From assembly GCA_903832075.1 (NCBI GenBank), contig CAILAF010000436.1, positions 1-8,495 of the forward strand: a DNA stretch of 8,495 bases, given 5' to 3'. Positions 1-6,495 of this stretch are shown here, one piece after another. The stretch's first letter is position 1. Each line of letters starts with the position of its first letter. A program made the position numbers and the translations under genes. This DNA is from an uncultured Chitinophagaceae bacterium. GTDB taxonomy: Bacteria > Bacteroidota > Bacteroidia > Chitinophagales > Chitinophagaceae. The notes beneath the pieces were generated by a model. The model saw only the letters and a program-made list of their open reading frames with translations, was not told the origin of the DNA and searched no databases.

Positions 1-379
1 CAATCAATTCAACGCCAATTACAATAAATATTACACGAAATAAAATTGCCATCAAAATACCAAACAATAAAACTCTTGAATGAAATTGTTCTTTTATTTT
101 AAATGCAGAAAAAATTAAAATAAAAACAAAAATATTATCAATGCTTAAACTCCATTCCATTAAATAAGCACTGATATATTCCAATCCCGGTTTACTGCCT
201 TCTTGTAAAAAAATGAAAACAAAGAAACTCAATGCCAGCATTACCCAGAACAAAGTTTGCCACAATGCTTTTTTGATGCTGATTGATTGCCTTTTTTTAC
301 TGATCAATCCTAAATCAAATACCAAAGCTGATAATATGACAATGCCAAAAACAAGATAAACTATTTGATGCGAGCTCAT
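1..379 (-). CDS. TerC-family integral membrane protein, N-terminal part (runs off left edge)
   Basis: This is the first 126 codons of a protein whose remainder lies beyond base 1. The translation begins MSSHQIVYLVFGIVILSALV and shows hydrophobic helices at about residues 5-25, 39-58, 78-93 and 103-123. The TerC hallmark is clear: an acidic residue followed by SLSIDN (E75, D81, N82), then a second charged-poor helix. A further acidic residue, D22, sits in the first helix. TerC/Alx proteins are inner-membrane proteins linked to tellurite resistance and, in studied members, to manganese export or loading of exported enzymes; which applies here cannot be told. ATG at 379 is the only sensible start because an in-frame TAA lies six codons upstream. 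It follows gldG on the same strand after 33 bp, so it may be read through from gldFG or use the weak promoter-like box at 397-404. No yybP-ykoY-type leader has room to fit. Confidence 0.85.
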   Translation of the reverse strand, partial: MSSHQIVYLVFGIVILSALVFDLGLISKKRQSISIKKALWQTLFWVMLALSFFVFIFLQEGSKPGLEYISAYLMEWSLSIDNIFVFILIFSAFKIKEQFHSRVLLFGILMAILFRVIFIVIGVELI

Positions 380-396
380 GTACGAGATTTCTTAAT

Positions 397-404
397 CAAA
401 TATA
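397..404 (-). promoter_or_regulatory. Possible -7 promoter box for the TerC gene
   Basis: On the minus strand this reads TATATTTG, an exact match to the Bacteroidota -7 consensus TAnnTTTG, in the short gap between the gldG stop and the TerC start. The nearest upstream TTTG is only 16 bases away, shorter than the usual 19-21, so the -33 half is weak. Transcription from it would give a leader of roughly a dozen bases. The match could be chance in this A+T-rich DNA. Confidence 0.3.
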
Positions 405-412
405 AGTAAAGG

Positions 413-2149
413 TTAGGCAGCAAATTTTTTTCTGCGATGCCATTGAATAAATCCGCCGGTTAACAAAACCAATAAAACTGGAACAACAATATTAATAAAC
501 TGCCACATAGTTTTTTGTTCGCTTATTTTGGTTTTATCTAACAATCGTAATGTATAATCTTTGCTTCTTGTTTCTAAAATAGAAGCGTCGCCCACTAAAT
601 AATCCATACAATTCAAAAAGAATTCGCGATTGGCAAATTGATAATTTTCGAATTCCTGCGTGCCCATTGGAAGCGGTCCTTGAGTTTGTGTAACAACATT
701 GGTAACAATATCTGCATCACTTACTACAATTTGTTGTGAAGTTTTTTTTGCCGATGATAAAAATGGTGCCCCAATTAATTGTTCTATGGAATCTTTTATC
801 TGATCTGTAAAACGGTTGGCATACAATGAAGCAAATTTTCCTTCTAATAAAACAGCAACAGGCACATAACTTTTTTCAAAATATTTTATATCGTCTTCAG
901 ATTTTATACTTTGCAAACTTACTATTGCCGGTGTGCTGATGGTTCGGCTTAATGTATCGCTTGCTAATAAAATTGTTTTAGTAATTCCATTAGCTTTTAC
1001 GGTGTCAATGGATGATGGAAAGATACTTAATACATCATCCAAATTTTTTGAAATTGGATGATTAGATGTGGATGATAATAAAGGATAGTAGGGGAATGGA
1101 ACCCGCTCTATTCGTGGCTTTCCGCCAACATTACCTGTAACCAAAGGTTGTTTGGCACATTTTAAATCTTGTAATAAATCGCCATTAATGCGAACACCGT
1201 ATTTAAATAATTGATCATCAATATTTAATCCTTTATCAAATGCAACGAAATCGCTTTTCGATCTTAATAAACTATCAAACTCGGCGTATAATTTATCAAT
1301 AAACCACACAACTTTTCCGCCGTTCATTATGTATTGATCAATCTTTAATTTTTCTTGCTCAGAAAACGCAGTAGACGGTTTTACAATTAATAATGCATTA
1401 ATGGTATCGGCATTTAAAAAACCTTTATTTAAATCAATTACACCAAAGCGATAATTTTTTCGCATTAGCGTTAGTAAATCAAAAATATTAGGATCTAATT
1501 TCTTATTTGCAAAATCAATAGCAGGTTCGCCATTGCCGGCAGCATAAGCAACAATCGGAAATTCCTTTTTTGTTAATTTATTAATGGCATCATCAAATTT
1601 AAATTCTAAGAGCGCTTCCGAATAATTTAATGTACTTTCTTCATCCATTCCACTTTTGCCACTCATTAAATCAATTGCCAATAATTTGTTGTTATATTTT
1701 ATTATGGCTGAAGGAAAAATTAGTTGTTCTGTTTTTGAATCGTCATTATTTTTTGTTATCTCGTTTTTAAATGCTTTAACGCCCAATCTCACCAAACTAT
1801 CGTACAGCAAGGCTTTGGCGCTATCGTTTAATCCTTCACCCGGACGAATAAATGTATAATGCAAATTGCCATTTGAATAATCGCGATAATTCTCTAATAA
1901 TTCTTCAGTTGCAATTTTTAATTTTTTAAAACCCGAACTTAAATTGCCTGTTAAAAAAATTTGTATCTCTACTTCTTCATTTAAATTGTTCAATAATTTT
2001 TTTGTGGCATTACTTAATGAATATCTTTTTTCCTGAGTAAGATCTAACTTGGCGTGCAATAAGGATGAAATAAAAATAACAGCAACAAAGAAAGCAATCA
2101 ATGCCAACCACCAATATTTATGTTGTAATATTTTAGTAATGAATTTCAT
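413..2149 (-). CDS. gldG: Gliding motility ABC transporter accessory protein GldG
   Basis: A 578-residue protein with one membrane segment at each end: about residues 12-32 (KYWWLALIAFFVAVIFISSL) and about 552-570, followed by a basic tail (HRRKKFAA). The body between them would lie outside the cytoplasmic membrane. After the first helix comes the family's conserved stretch LDLTQEKRYSLS (35-46), then a predicted beta-rich ABC-type accessory domain. GldG is known from Flavobacterium johnsoniae as a partner of GldF and the ATPase GldA in a transporter tied to gliding motility; related GldG/Mac-1-like proteins occur with ABC-2 permeases in non-gliding bacteria, so motility itself is an inference. 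The ATG at 2149 shares bases with the TGA of gldF (ATGA), which indicates translational coupling and fixes the start. No frameshift or truncation is visible. Confidence 0.9.
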   Translation of the reverse strand: MKFITKILQHKYWWLALIAFFVAVIFISSLLHAKLDLTQEKRYSLSNATKKLLNNLNEEVEIQIFLTGNLSSGFKKLKIATEELLENYRDYSNGNLHYTFIRPGEGLNDSAKALLYDSLVRLGVKAFKNEITKNNDDSKTEQLIFPSAIIKYNNKLLAIDLMSGKSGMDEESTLNYSEALLEFKFDDAINKLTKKEFPIVAYAAGNGEPAIDFANKKLDPNIFDLLTLMRKNYRFGVIDLNKGFLNADTINALLIVKPSTAFSEQEKLKIDQYIMNGGKVVWFIDKLYAEFDSLLRSKSDFVAFDKGLNIDDQLFKYGVRINGDLLQDLKCAKQPLVTGNVGGKPRIERVPFPYYPLLSSTSNHPISKNLDDVLSIFPSSIDTVKANGITKTILLASDTLSRTISTPAIVSLQSIKSEDDIKYFEKSYVPVAVLLEGKFASLYANRFTDQIKDSIEQLIGAPFLSSAKKTSQQIVVSDADIVTNVVTQTQGPLPMGTQEFENYQFANREFFLNCMDYLVGDASILETRSKDYTLRLLDKTKISEQKTMWQFINIVVPVLLVLLTGGFIQWHRRKKFAA

Positions 2150-2868
2150 CGTTTAAGTAAATTTCTTTGTGTGATGAATAAAAAAAGAAAAATCACTCCA
2201 ATAAAATAAATTACATCTCTTGTATCAATCACACCACGACTGATATTTTTATAATGAAAATTTATTCCCAACGTTTCAATATAATAATCCCAACCATTTT
2301 TTAAAACAGGTAATTTGCTTGATGCATCAAAACCTTTAAACAATAAAAAACAAACAAAGGCGCTGCTAATAAATGCAACCACCGTATTATTTGTAAAACT
2401 ACTGGTGCAAATTCCTGCAGCAGTAAAAACAAAACTCAATAATAATAAACCAATGTAACTGCCAATAGTTCCTGCAATATCAATGCCGCCGGTGCTGCTG
2501 AGTTGCTGAATAGAAATGGCATACACAGTTGTAGGAATCAATGCTGCTAAGGCTATCAGCGCTGCACCGAAAAATTTGCCCCATACAATTTGCGATGCAC
2601 TTAATGGCATTGTTTTTAATAATTCAAAAGTGCCGCTCTTGTATTCATCGGCGAAACTGCGCATGGTAATGGTGGGAATAAAAAATAATAATATCCATGG
2701 AGCTATTTCAAAAAACGGATTGAGTGTGGCATAACCAAAATCCAATAAACTGGTATCAGGAAAAACGAATAATAATAATCCGCATAAAAATAAAAATATA
2801 ATCAATGCAATATAACCGGTAATGCTATTGAAAAATTGTTGCCATTCTTTTTTGCAGATCATCCACAT
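2146..2868 (-). CDS. gldF: Gliding motility ABC transporter permease GldF
   Basis: A 240-residue ABC-2 type permease. Six hydrophobic segments are visible at about residues 16-36, 51-68, 97-121, 132-156, 161-178 and 217-233. Between the second and third lies the cytoplasmic motif MRSFADEYKSGTFELLKTMP (69-88), characteristic of this permease family, where it contacts the ATPase. It is the first gene of a two-gene unit with gldG and overlaps it by four bases. No gldA ATPase gene is in the window; in Flavobacterium gldA is also unlinked. Two starts are possible: ATG at 2868 (Met1) and ATG at 2862 (Met3). An in-frame TGA two codons before Met1 rules out anything longer, and the promoter at 2873-2903 lies so close that Met3 may be the used start. 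Confidence 0.9.
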   Translation of the reverse strand: MWMICKKEWQQFFNSITGYIALIIFLFLCGLLLFVFPDTSLLDFGYATLNPFFEIAPWILLFFIPTITMRSFADEYKSGTFELLKTMPLSASQIVWGKFFGAALIALAALIPTTVYAISIQQLSSTGGIDIAGTIGSYIGLLLLSFVFTAAGICTSSFTNNTVVAFISSAFVCFLLFKGFDASSKLPVLKNGWDYYIETLGINFHYKNISRGVIDTRDVIYFIGVIFLFLFITQRNLLKR

Positions 2869-2872
2869 GTGT

Positions 2873-2903
2873 CAAAACTAATGCATAGTTTGTTTATGAG
2901 CAA
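2873..2903 (-). promoter_or_regulatory. gldFG promoter (-33 TTG, 20-bp spacer, -7 TAGTTTTG)
   Basis: On the minus strand, TTG (2903-2901) is followed by exactly 20 bases and then TAGTTTTG (2880-2873), matching the Bacteroidota sigma factor consensus TTG...TAnnTTTG with ideal spacing. Transcription would start within a few bases of the gldF ATG at 2868, making the message leaderless or giving a leader of a few bases before Met3 at 2862. The preceding operon ends in a strong terminator, so gldFG needs its own promoter, which supports the call. Confidence 0.6.
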
Positions 2904-3000
2904 CAGGGTTATATTTTGTTTAGCGAACGGTAGATTATAAATTAAGCTTCGTTGTGTCACTCACTTGTACTTTGCGAACTTTAGTCAGCATTTATCTTAT
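2904..3000. other. Intergenic DNA between the iscA terminator and the gldF promoter
   Basis: About 97 bases without a coding signal. They hold two similar short words, TTTAGCGAAC near 2919-2928 and TTTGCGAAC at 2971-2979, about 50 bases apart in direct orientation, and an AAGCTT at 2944-2949. The stretch is less A+T-rich and more complex than the other spacers. It resembles interspersed non-coding elements I recall from related genomes, but nothing in this window repeats it, so its identity is open. Confidence 0.3.
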
Positions 3001-3032
3001 AAGAAAAAACCTGTCACTTTCGCAACAGGTCT
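3001..3032 (-). terminator. Rho-independent terminator of the isc operon
   Basis: Read on the minus strand, ACCTGT and ACAGGT form a 6-bp stem that extends inward through T-G, G-T and C-G pairs to close on a GAAA tetraloop, giving a 9-bp stem. A run of six T residues and then CTT follows at once. It begins about 27 bases after the iscA stop codon, the expected place for an operon end. Confidence 0.85.
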
Positions 3033-3058
3033 TCATTATTTATTCACTCAAAAAAACT

Positions 3059-3409
3059 TTACACTGAAAAACTATCACCGCATCCGCAACTTCTGCTGGC
3101 ATTGGGATTATTAAAATAAAATCCTTTACCATTCAATCCATCACTAAAATCTAATTCGGTATTTACCAAGTATAAAAAGCTTTTTAAATCAGTAACCACT
3201 TTTACACCATTATCTTCAAATGCTTGATCCATGGGCTTTTGCTCATTATCAAAATCCAATTTATAACTCAAGCCACTACAACCGCCACCAACAACACCAA
3301 CACGTAAAAAATAAGATGGATCATTTGCAATACCTGCATCTTCCATCAGCTTTTTAACTTTCGCTTTGGCTTTATCACTAACTAAAATTGCATTTTCTGT
3401 TGCAACCAT
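3059..3409 (-). CDS. iscA: HesB/IscA-family A-type iron-sulfur carrier protein
   Basis: A 116-residue A-type carrier that receives or inserts Fe-S clusters in target proteins. With the ATG at 3409 as start the three cluster-binding cysteines are C44 (in GGGCSGL), C108 and C110 (in SCGCGDSF near the C-terminus), all present. The core LDFSDGLNGKGFYFNNPNA (86-104) is typical of the family. The open frame continues upstream to 3490, but those 27 extra codons translate the intergenic hairpin (MLMCRYADELRL...) and have no family counterpart, so MVATENAIL is chosen as the N-terminus. It is the last gene of iscS-iscU-iscA and is followed by a strong terminator. IscA, ErpA and SufA paralogues are hard to separate by sequence; the symbol rests on the operon. 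Confidence 0.88.
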   Translation of the reverse strand: MVATENAILVSDKAKAKVKKLMEDAGIANDPSYFLRVGVVGGGCSGLSYKLDFDNEQKPMDQAFEDNGVKVVTDLKSFLYLVNTELDFSDGLNGKGFYFNNPNASRSCGCGDSFSV

Positions 3410-3415
3410 AAAATT

Positions 3416-3501
3416 AATTTGCAGATTAGCAGATGTGCGAATGTGCAAATTCATCAAACGGAGTTCATCCGCATATCTGCACATCAACACATTTGCACAT
3501 T
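3416..3501 (-). repeat. Imperfect long hairpin filling the iscU-iscA spacer
   Basis: Two arms, 3416-3450 and 3467-3501, are inverted copies matching at 24 of 35 positions without gaps, around a 16-base loop. The arms are built of short words related to TGTGCA and GATGTGC. The outer end of the right arm reaches the first bases of the iscU stop codon, so the element occupies essentially the whole spacer up to the iscA start. It would form a long hairpin in the isc transcript and might affect mRNA processing or stability. It resembles the palindromic intergenic repeats scattered in many Bacteroidota genomes (from memory). Confidence 0.65.
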
Positions 3502-3916
3502 AATGAATTCTTTCTTCAAATGCTAATTCTTCCAAACCATTTTTCTTGCGATAATCATTAATCGCTGCTTTAATTGCATCTTCAGCTAAAACAGAACAAT
3601 GGATTTTTACCGGAGGAAGATTTAATTCTTCAACGATATCCATGTTATCAATTTTAACTGCTTCATCAACAGATTTACCTTTTAACCATTCAGTTGCCAA
3701 TGATGAAGAAGCAATAGCAGAGCCGCATCCAAAGGTTTTGAATTTAGCATCTTTAATAATGCCGGTAGCATCATCTACTTCAATTTGCAAACGCATTACA
3801 TCGCCGCATTCCGGTGCACCAACTAATCCGGTACCAACATTTTTACTGCTTTTATCCAAAGTACCAACGTTTTTTGGATTGCTGTAATGATCAATCACTT
3901 TTTCTGAGTATGACAT
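3500..3916 (-). CDS. iscU: Iron-sulfur cluster assembly scaffold IscU
   Basis: A 138-residue scaffold on which IscS-derived sulfur and iron are assembled into [2Fe-2S] clusters. All ligands are present: C37 and D39 in APECGD, C64 in FGCGSA, and H106-C107 in KIHCSVLAEDAI. The LPPVK motif (100-104), which in the classical Isc system is recognised by the chaperone HscA, is intact although no hscB or hscA gene is nearby. The N-terminus MSYSEKVIDHYSNPKNVG matches the family start, so ATG at 3916 is secure. Length agrees with other bacterial IscU proteins, with a C-terminal tail of about 12 residues (GLEELAFEERIH). It lies between iscS and iscA, with palindromic spacers of 106 and 90 bases on its two sides. 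Confidence 0.96.
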   Translation of the reverse strand: MSYSEKVIDHYSNPKNVGTLDKSSKNVGTGLVGAPECGDVMRLQIEVDDATGIIKDAKFKTFGCGSAIASSSLATEWLKGKSVDEAVKIDNMDIVEELNLPPVKIHCSVLAEDAIKAAINDYRKKNGLEELAFEERIH

Positions 3917-3922
3917 AATTTT

Positions 3923-4023
3923 AATTTGATAATTAAATAATTTGATGATGTGATAATGATGAACTCTTTTTAAACTAATGTAATAATCATTATCAAATTA
4001 TCACATCAGCTAATCATCGAATT
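3923..4023 (-). repeat. Long imperfect hairpin filling the iscS-iscU spacer
   Basis: Arms at 3923-3960 and 3986-4023 are inverted copies identical at 30 of 38 positions without a gap, around a 25-base loop. In the minus-strand RNA three of the eight differences (left-arm A opposite C on the plus strand) become G-U pairs, so about 33 of 38 positions can pair. The arms are built of TTTGATAAT and GATGTGATAAT words. The element spans from the iscS stop codon to within seven bases of the iscU start, so it could influence processing of the transcript or access to the iscU start. No T-run follows, so it is not a standard terminator. Confidence 0.75.
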
Positions 4024-5240
4024 TAATGGTGTGCCCATTCTATTTTATTCATATCAACGCCTTCTTTAAACATTTCCCATAGCGGACTCATTTCTCTTAA
4101 TTTAAGAACTGTGTTTGTAATCTGTTCAATCGTATAATCAATTTGTTCTTCCGTTGTAAATCTGCTTAATCCAAAACGCAAACTACTATGTGCAAGATCA
4201 TCACCTAATCCTAATGCTTTCAAAACATAGCTTGGTTCCAATGAAGCGGAAGTACAAGCAGAGCCTGAACTTAGCGCAATGTTTTTATTAAAGCCCATCA
4301 ACAAACCTTCACCTTCAACATATTTGAAAGAGATATTGCTTACATGTGGCAAACGATGTTCACGATTACCATTTACATAAGCCTCTTCTAATTTTAATAA
4401 AGATGTTTCTAATTTATCTCTCAACTTGCTGATGCGTTCTGCATCTTGTGCCATTTCTAATCTGCATAATTCGCAAGCTTTACCAAAACCAACAATGCCG
4501 GGAACATTTAAAGTACCGCTGCGCATTCCTCTTTCATGACCACCGCCATCCATTTGTGCAGTTACTTTTACTCGTGGATTTTTTCTGCGAACATATAATG
4601 CACCTATACCTTTTGGTCCGTAAATTTTATGACCGGTGAAAGTCATTAAATCAATTCCATCTTTTATAACGTCAACCGGAACTTTTCCAACAGCTTGTGT
4701 TGCATCAGTAAAAAATAAGACACCATGTTTTTTTGCTATGGTTGCAATTTCTTTTACAGGCTGAATAACACCAATTTCATTATTGGCATACATGATGGCA
4801 ACTAAAATCGTTGTTGGTTTAATTGCAGCTTCTAATTCTTTTAAATCAATTAAACCATCTTCTTTAACAGAAAGATAAGTTACTTCACCACCGATTTTTT
4901 CAATGTGTTTGCAAGTATCTAAAACGGCTTTGTGTTCTGTATTTGCAGTGATGATATGATTACCTTTTGATGCATACATTTCGTACACACCTTTAATAGC
5001 CAAATTATCACCTTCAGTTGCACCGGAAGTAAAAATAATTTCTTTAGAATCAGCACCAATTAATTTTGCAACTTGTTCACGAGCATAATCAACTGCTTCT
5101 TCTGCTTCCCATCCAAAAGGATGATTACGGCTGGCAGCATTTCCAAAATGTTCTGTAAAATATGGAATCATTGCCTCCAATACTCTTGGATCCATTGGAG
5201 TAGTTGCATTGTTATCTAAATAAATCGGTAGCTTCAACAT
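4023..5240 (-). CDS. iscS: Cysteine desulfurase IscS
   Basis: A 405-residue PLP-dependent enzyme that converts cysteine to alanine and holds the sulfur as a persulfide for transfer to IscU. The PLP lysine is K205 (TGHKIYGPKG), with H103 (TEHKAVL) and D179 (TDATQAVGK) as cofactor contacts, and the persulfide cysteine is C329 in SSGSACTSASLEPSYVL. The long SxxC loop sequence and the C-terminal SPLWEMFKEGVDMNKIEWAHH, nearly the same as the E. coli IscS end used to dock IscU, mark it as group I IscS rather than SufS or NifS. Length agrees with the family. It is the first gene of iscS-iscU-iscA; no iscR regulator precedes it. A TAnnTTTG box about 37 bases upstream suggests its promoter. Confidence 0.96.
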   Translation of the reverse strand: MLKLPIYLDNNATTPMDPRVLEAMIPYFTEHFGNAASRNHPFGWEAEEAVDYAREQVAKLIGADSKEIIFTSGATEGDNLAIKGVYEMYASKGNHIITANTEHKAVLDTCKHIEKIGGEVTYLSVKEDGLIDLKELEAAIKPTTILVAIMYANNEIGVIQPVKEIATIAKKHGVLFFTDATQAVGKVPVDVIKDGIDLMTFTGHKIYGPKGIGALYVRRKNPRVKVTAQMDGGGHERGMRSGTLNVPGIVGFGKACELCRLEMAQDAERISKLRDKLETSLLKLEEAYVNGNREHRLPHVSNISFKYVEGEGLLMGFNKNIALSSGSACTSASLEPSYVLKALGLGDDLAHSSLRFGLSRFTTEEQIDYTIEQITNTVLKLREMSPLWEMFKEGVDMNKIEWAHH

Positions 5241-5276
5241 ATCAATTAAAAATTTTTCTTTTACTGATTAATTGCA

Positions 5277-5284
5277 CAAAATTA
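5277..5284 (-). promoter_or_regulatory. Candidate isc operon promoter (-7 box)
   Basis: The minus strand reads TAATTTTG, an exact TAnnTTTG match, about 37 bases upstream of the iscS ATG, predicting a leader of roughly 32 bases. No good TTG is seen 19-21 bases further upstream, where the sequence instead overlaps the plus-strand box of the divergent gene. Confidence is limited by the missing -33 half. Confidence 0.42.
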
Positions 5285-5299
5285 CTGTAAAGGGTTCTA

Positions 5300-5307
5300 T
5301 AAATTTG
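5300..5307 (+). promoter_or_regulatory. Candidate promoter of the methylmalonyl-CoA epimerase gene (-7 box)
   Basis: The plus strand reads TAAATTTG, matching TAnnTTTG, 60 bases before the epimerase ATG. A TTG at 5272-5274 lies 25 bases upstream, longer than ideal. The box is only 15 bases from the divergent isc box, so each promoter's -33 region falls on the other's -7 region. Confidence 0.35.
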
Positions 5308-5367
5308 TGTAGTTAAACTATTAACACTCAAAATTCCATATTTCGTAAAGCCCGCCAATACTGGATT

Positions 5368-5772
5368 ATGAAAAAAATTGAACATATAGGCATTGCTGTT
5401 AAAGATTTTGCAGCTTCTATTCAGTTGTTTGAAAAAATTCTTCGTGTGCCATGTTATAAAACCGAAAAAGTCGAAAGCGAAAAAGTTAATACTGCATTCT
5501 TTCAAAAAGGAGAAACAAAAATTGAATTATTAGAAAGTATTGATAAAGATGGTGTAATTGCAAAATTCATTGATAAAAAAGGAGAAGGCATTCATCATAT
5601 TGCATTTGAAGTGGAAGATATAGAGAAAGAGATGCGTTTGCTAACGGCAGAAGGTTTTGTTTTATTAAATGAAAAACCAAAACATGGCGCTGATAATAAA
5701 TTGGTTTGTTTTTTGCATCCTAAAGAAACAAATGGTGTGTTGATTGAATTATGTCAGGAGATTAAAAAATAA
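5368..5772 (+). CDS. mce: Methylmalonyl-CoA epimerase
   Basis: A 134-residue single-domain member of the vicinal oxygen chelate (glyoxalase) superfamily. It interconverts (R)- and (S)-methylmalonyl-CoA, linking propionyl-CoA and succinyl-CoA metabolism in the cytoplasm. The two beta-alpha-beta-beta-beta halves are visible: the first starts with IEHIGIAVKDF (H6), the second with GIHHIAFEVEDI (H77). The likely metal ligands are H6, H77 and E127 (GVLIELCQ), with E53 (KIELLE) at the fourth place, where characterised enzymes can have Gln. The conserved loop GADNKLVCFLHPKETNGVLIEL (107-128) sets it apart from lactoylglutathione lyases. It is the only plus-strand gene in the window. The mutase genes mutAB are not nearby. 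It ends 9 bp from the convergent rnc with no clear terminator between. Confidence 0.9.
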   Translation: MKKIEHIGIAVKDFAASIQLFEKILRVPCYKTEKVESEKVNTAFFQKGETKIELLESIDKDGVIAKFIDKKGEGIHHIAFEVEDIEKEMRLLTAEGFVLLNEKPKHGADNKLVCFLHPKETNGVLIELCQEIKK

Positions 5773-5781
5773 ATTCACTTT

Positions 5782-6492
5782 TTATTGTAATCCTAATTTT
5801 TCAATAGCTATTTGTGCAGCAATTTGGCTTGCATCTTTTTTATTATGTGCTCTTCCGTGTGAAAGAACTTCACCATCTAATACAGCGTTCATTGTAAACA
5901 CACGACGGTTACCTTCAATTTTTTCTTCTGCTAATTCGAAGGATAAACTTTTTCCATTCTTACTTGCCCATCCAATTAATTTATTTTTCAAATTGATATC
6001 AATCAATTCCAAATCATCAACGAACATGTGCGGTAATACAATTTGTTTCAAAACCCATTCATGTGTTTTTTTATAACCTTTATCCAAATAGATTGCACCA
6101 ATGACTGCTTCTAATGTATTACCAAAAATTTGACTTGCTTTTAAAGCATTATCAAATTTATTATACAAAGTAATTTTTTTCAATCCCATTTTTATAGCAA
6201 TATCATTTAACTGTTGGCGGTTAACCATTTTGCTTCGCATCTCTGTTAAAAAACCTTCGCCTTTGTATGGGTAACGTTTAAAAAGATAATCGGCTACAAT
6301 AGCACTCAGTACTGCATCTCCCAAATATTCTAAACGTTCATTATTTTCGTCAGGTGTGTCTTTTACACTTCTGTGGCTTAAGGCAGTTGTATATAAAACC
6401 ATTTTGCCAGGCTTAATAGCCAGCACAGATTTAACTTGTTGCTCGAATGAAGATTCGTTGGATGATTTTAATAGTTGCTTTAATATTCTCAC
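5782..6492 (-). CDS. rnc: Ribonuclease III
   Basis: A 236-residue double-strand-specific endoribonuclease for rRNA and mRNA processing. The catalytic domain carries the signature NERLEYLGDAVLS (51-63), giving E52, E55 and D59, and E128 in GNTLEAVIGAIYLD. The residue matching E. coli D114 is N125 rather than Asp; I believe this is usual in Bacteroidota, and the protein otherwise looks intact. A C-terminal double-stranded RNA-binding domain runs from about 167 to 235 and ends with the KKDASQIAAQIAIEKL helix. The start is GTG at 6492, three bases after the fabF stop; no ATG occurs before Met31, which lies too far into the catalytic domain. The tight spacing indicates co-transcription and coupling with fabF. 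Confidence 0.94.
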   Translation of the reverse strand: MRILKQLLKSSNESSFEQQVKSVLAIKPGKMVLYTTALSHRSVKDTPDENNERLEYLGDAVLSAIVADYLFKRYPYKGEGFLTEMRSKMVNRQQLNDIAIKMGLKKITLYNKFDNALKASQIFGNTLEAVIGAIYLDKGYKKTHEWVLKQIVLPHMFVDDLELIDINLKNKLIGWASKNGKSLSFELAEEKIEGNRRVFTMNAVLDGEVLSHGRAHNKKDASQIAAQIAIEKLGLQ

Positions 6493-6495
6493 AAC

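Noticed and set aside
1656..1859. Plus-strand frame inside gldG (similar ones at 2516-2734, 3642-3887, 4448-4639, 5744-6076, 6828-7034 and 7894-8148)
   Set aside because: Each lies opposite a confidently identified gene and shows no family features; they are antisense shadows.
3410..3490. N-terminal extension of the IscA frame by 27 codons
   Set aside because: The extension translates the palindromic spacer, has no counterpart in the HesB/IscA family, and MVATENAIL at 3409 is the natural start.
5242..5505. Minus-strand 87-codon frame across the iscS-mce gap
   Set aside because: It overlaps the clear mce coding sequence on the other strand and both promoter boxes, and its product resembles nothing known to me.
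5762..5790. Possible bidirectional terminator between mce and rnc
   Set aside because: Only an A/T-only pairing (AATAAA with TTTATT) is present in and around the 9-bp gap; too weak to call.
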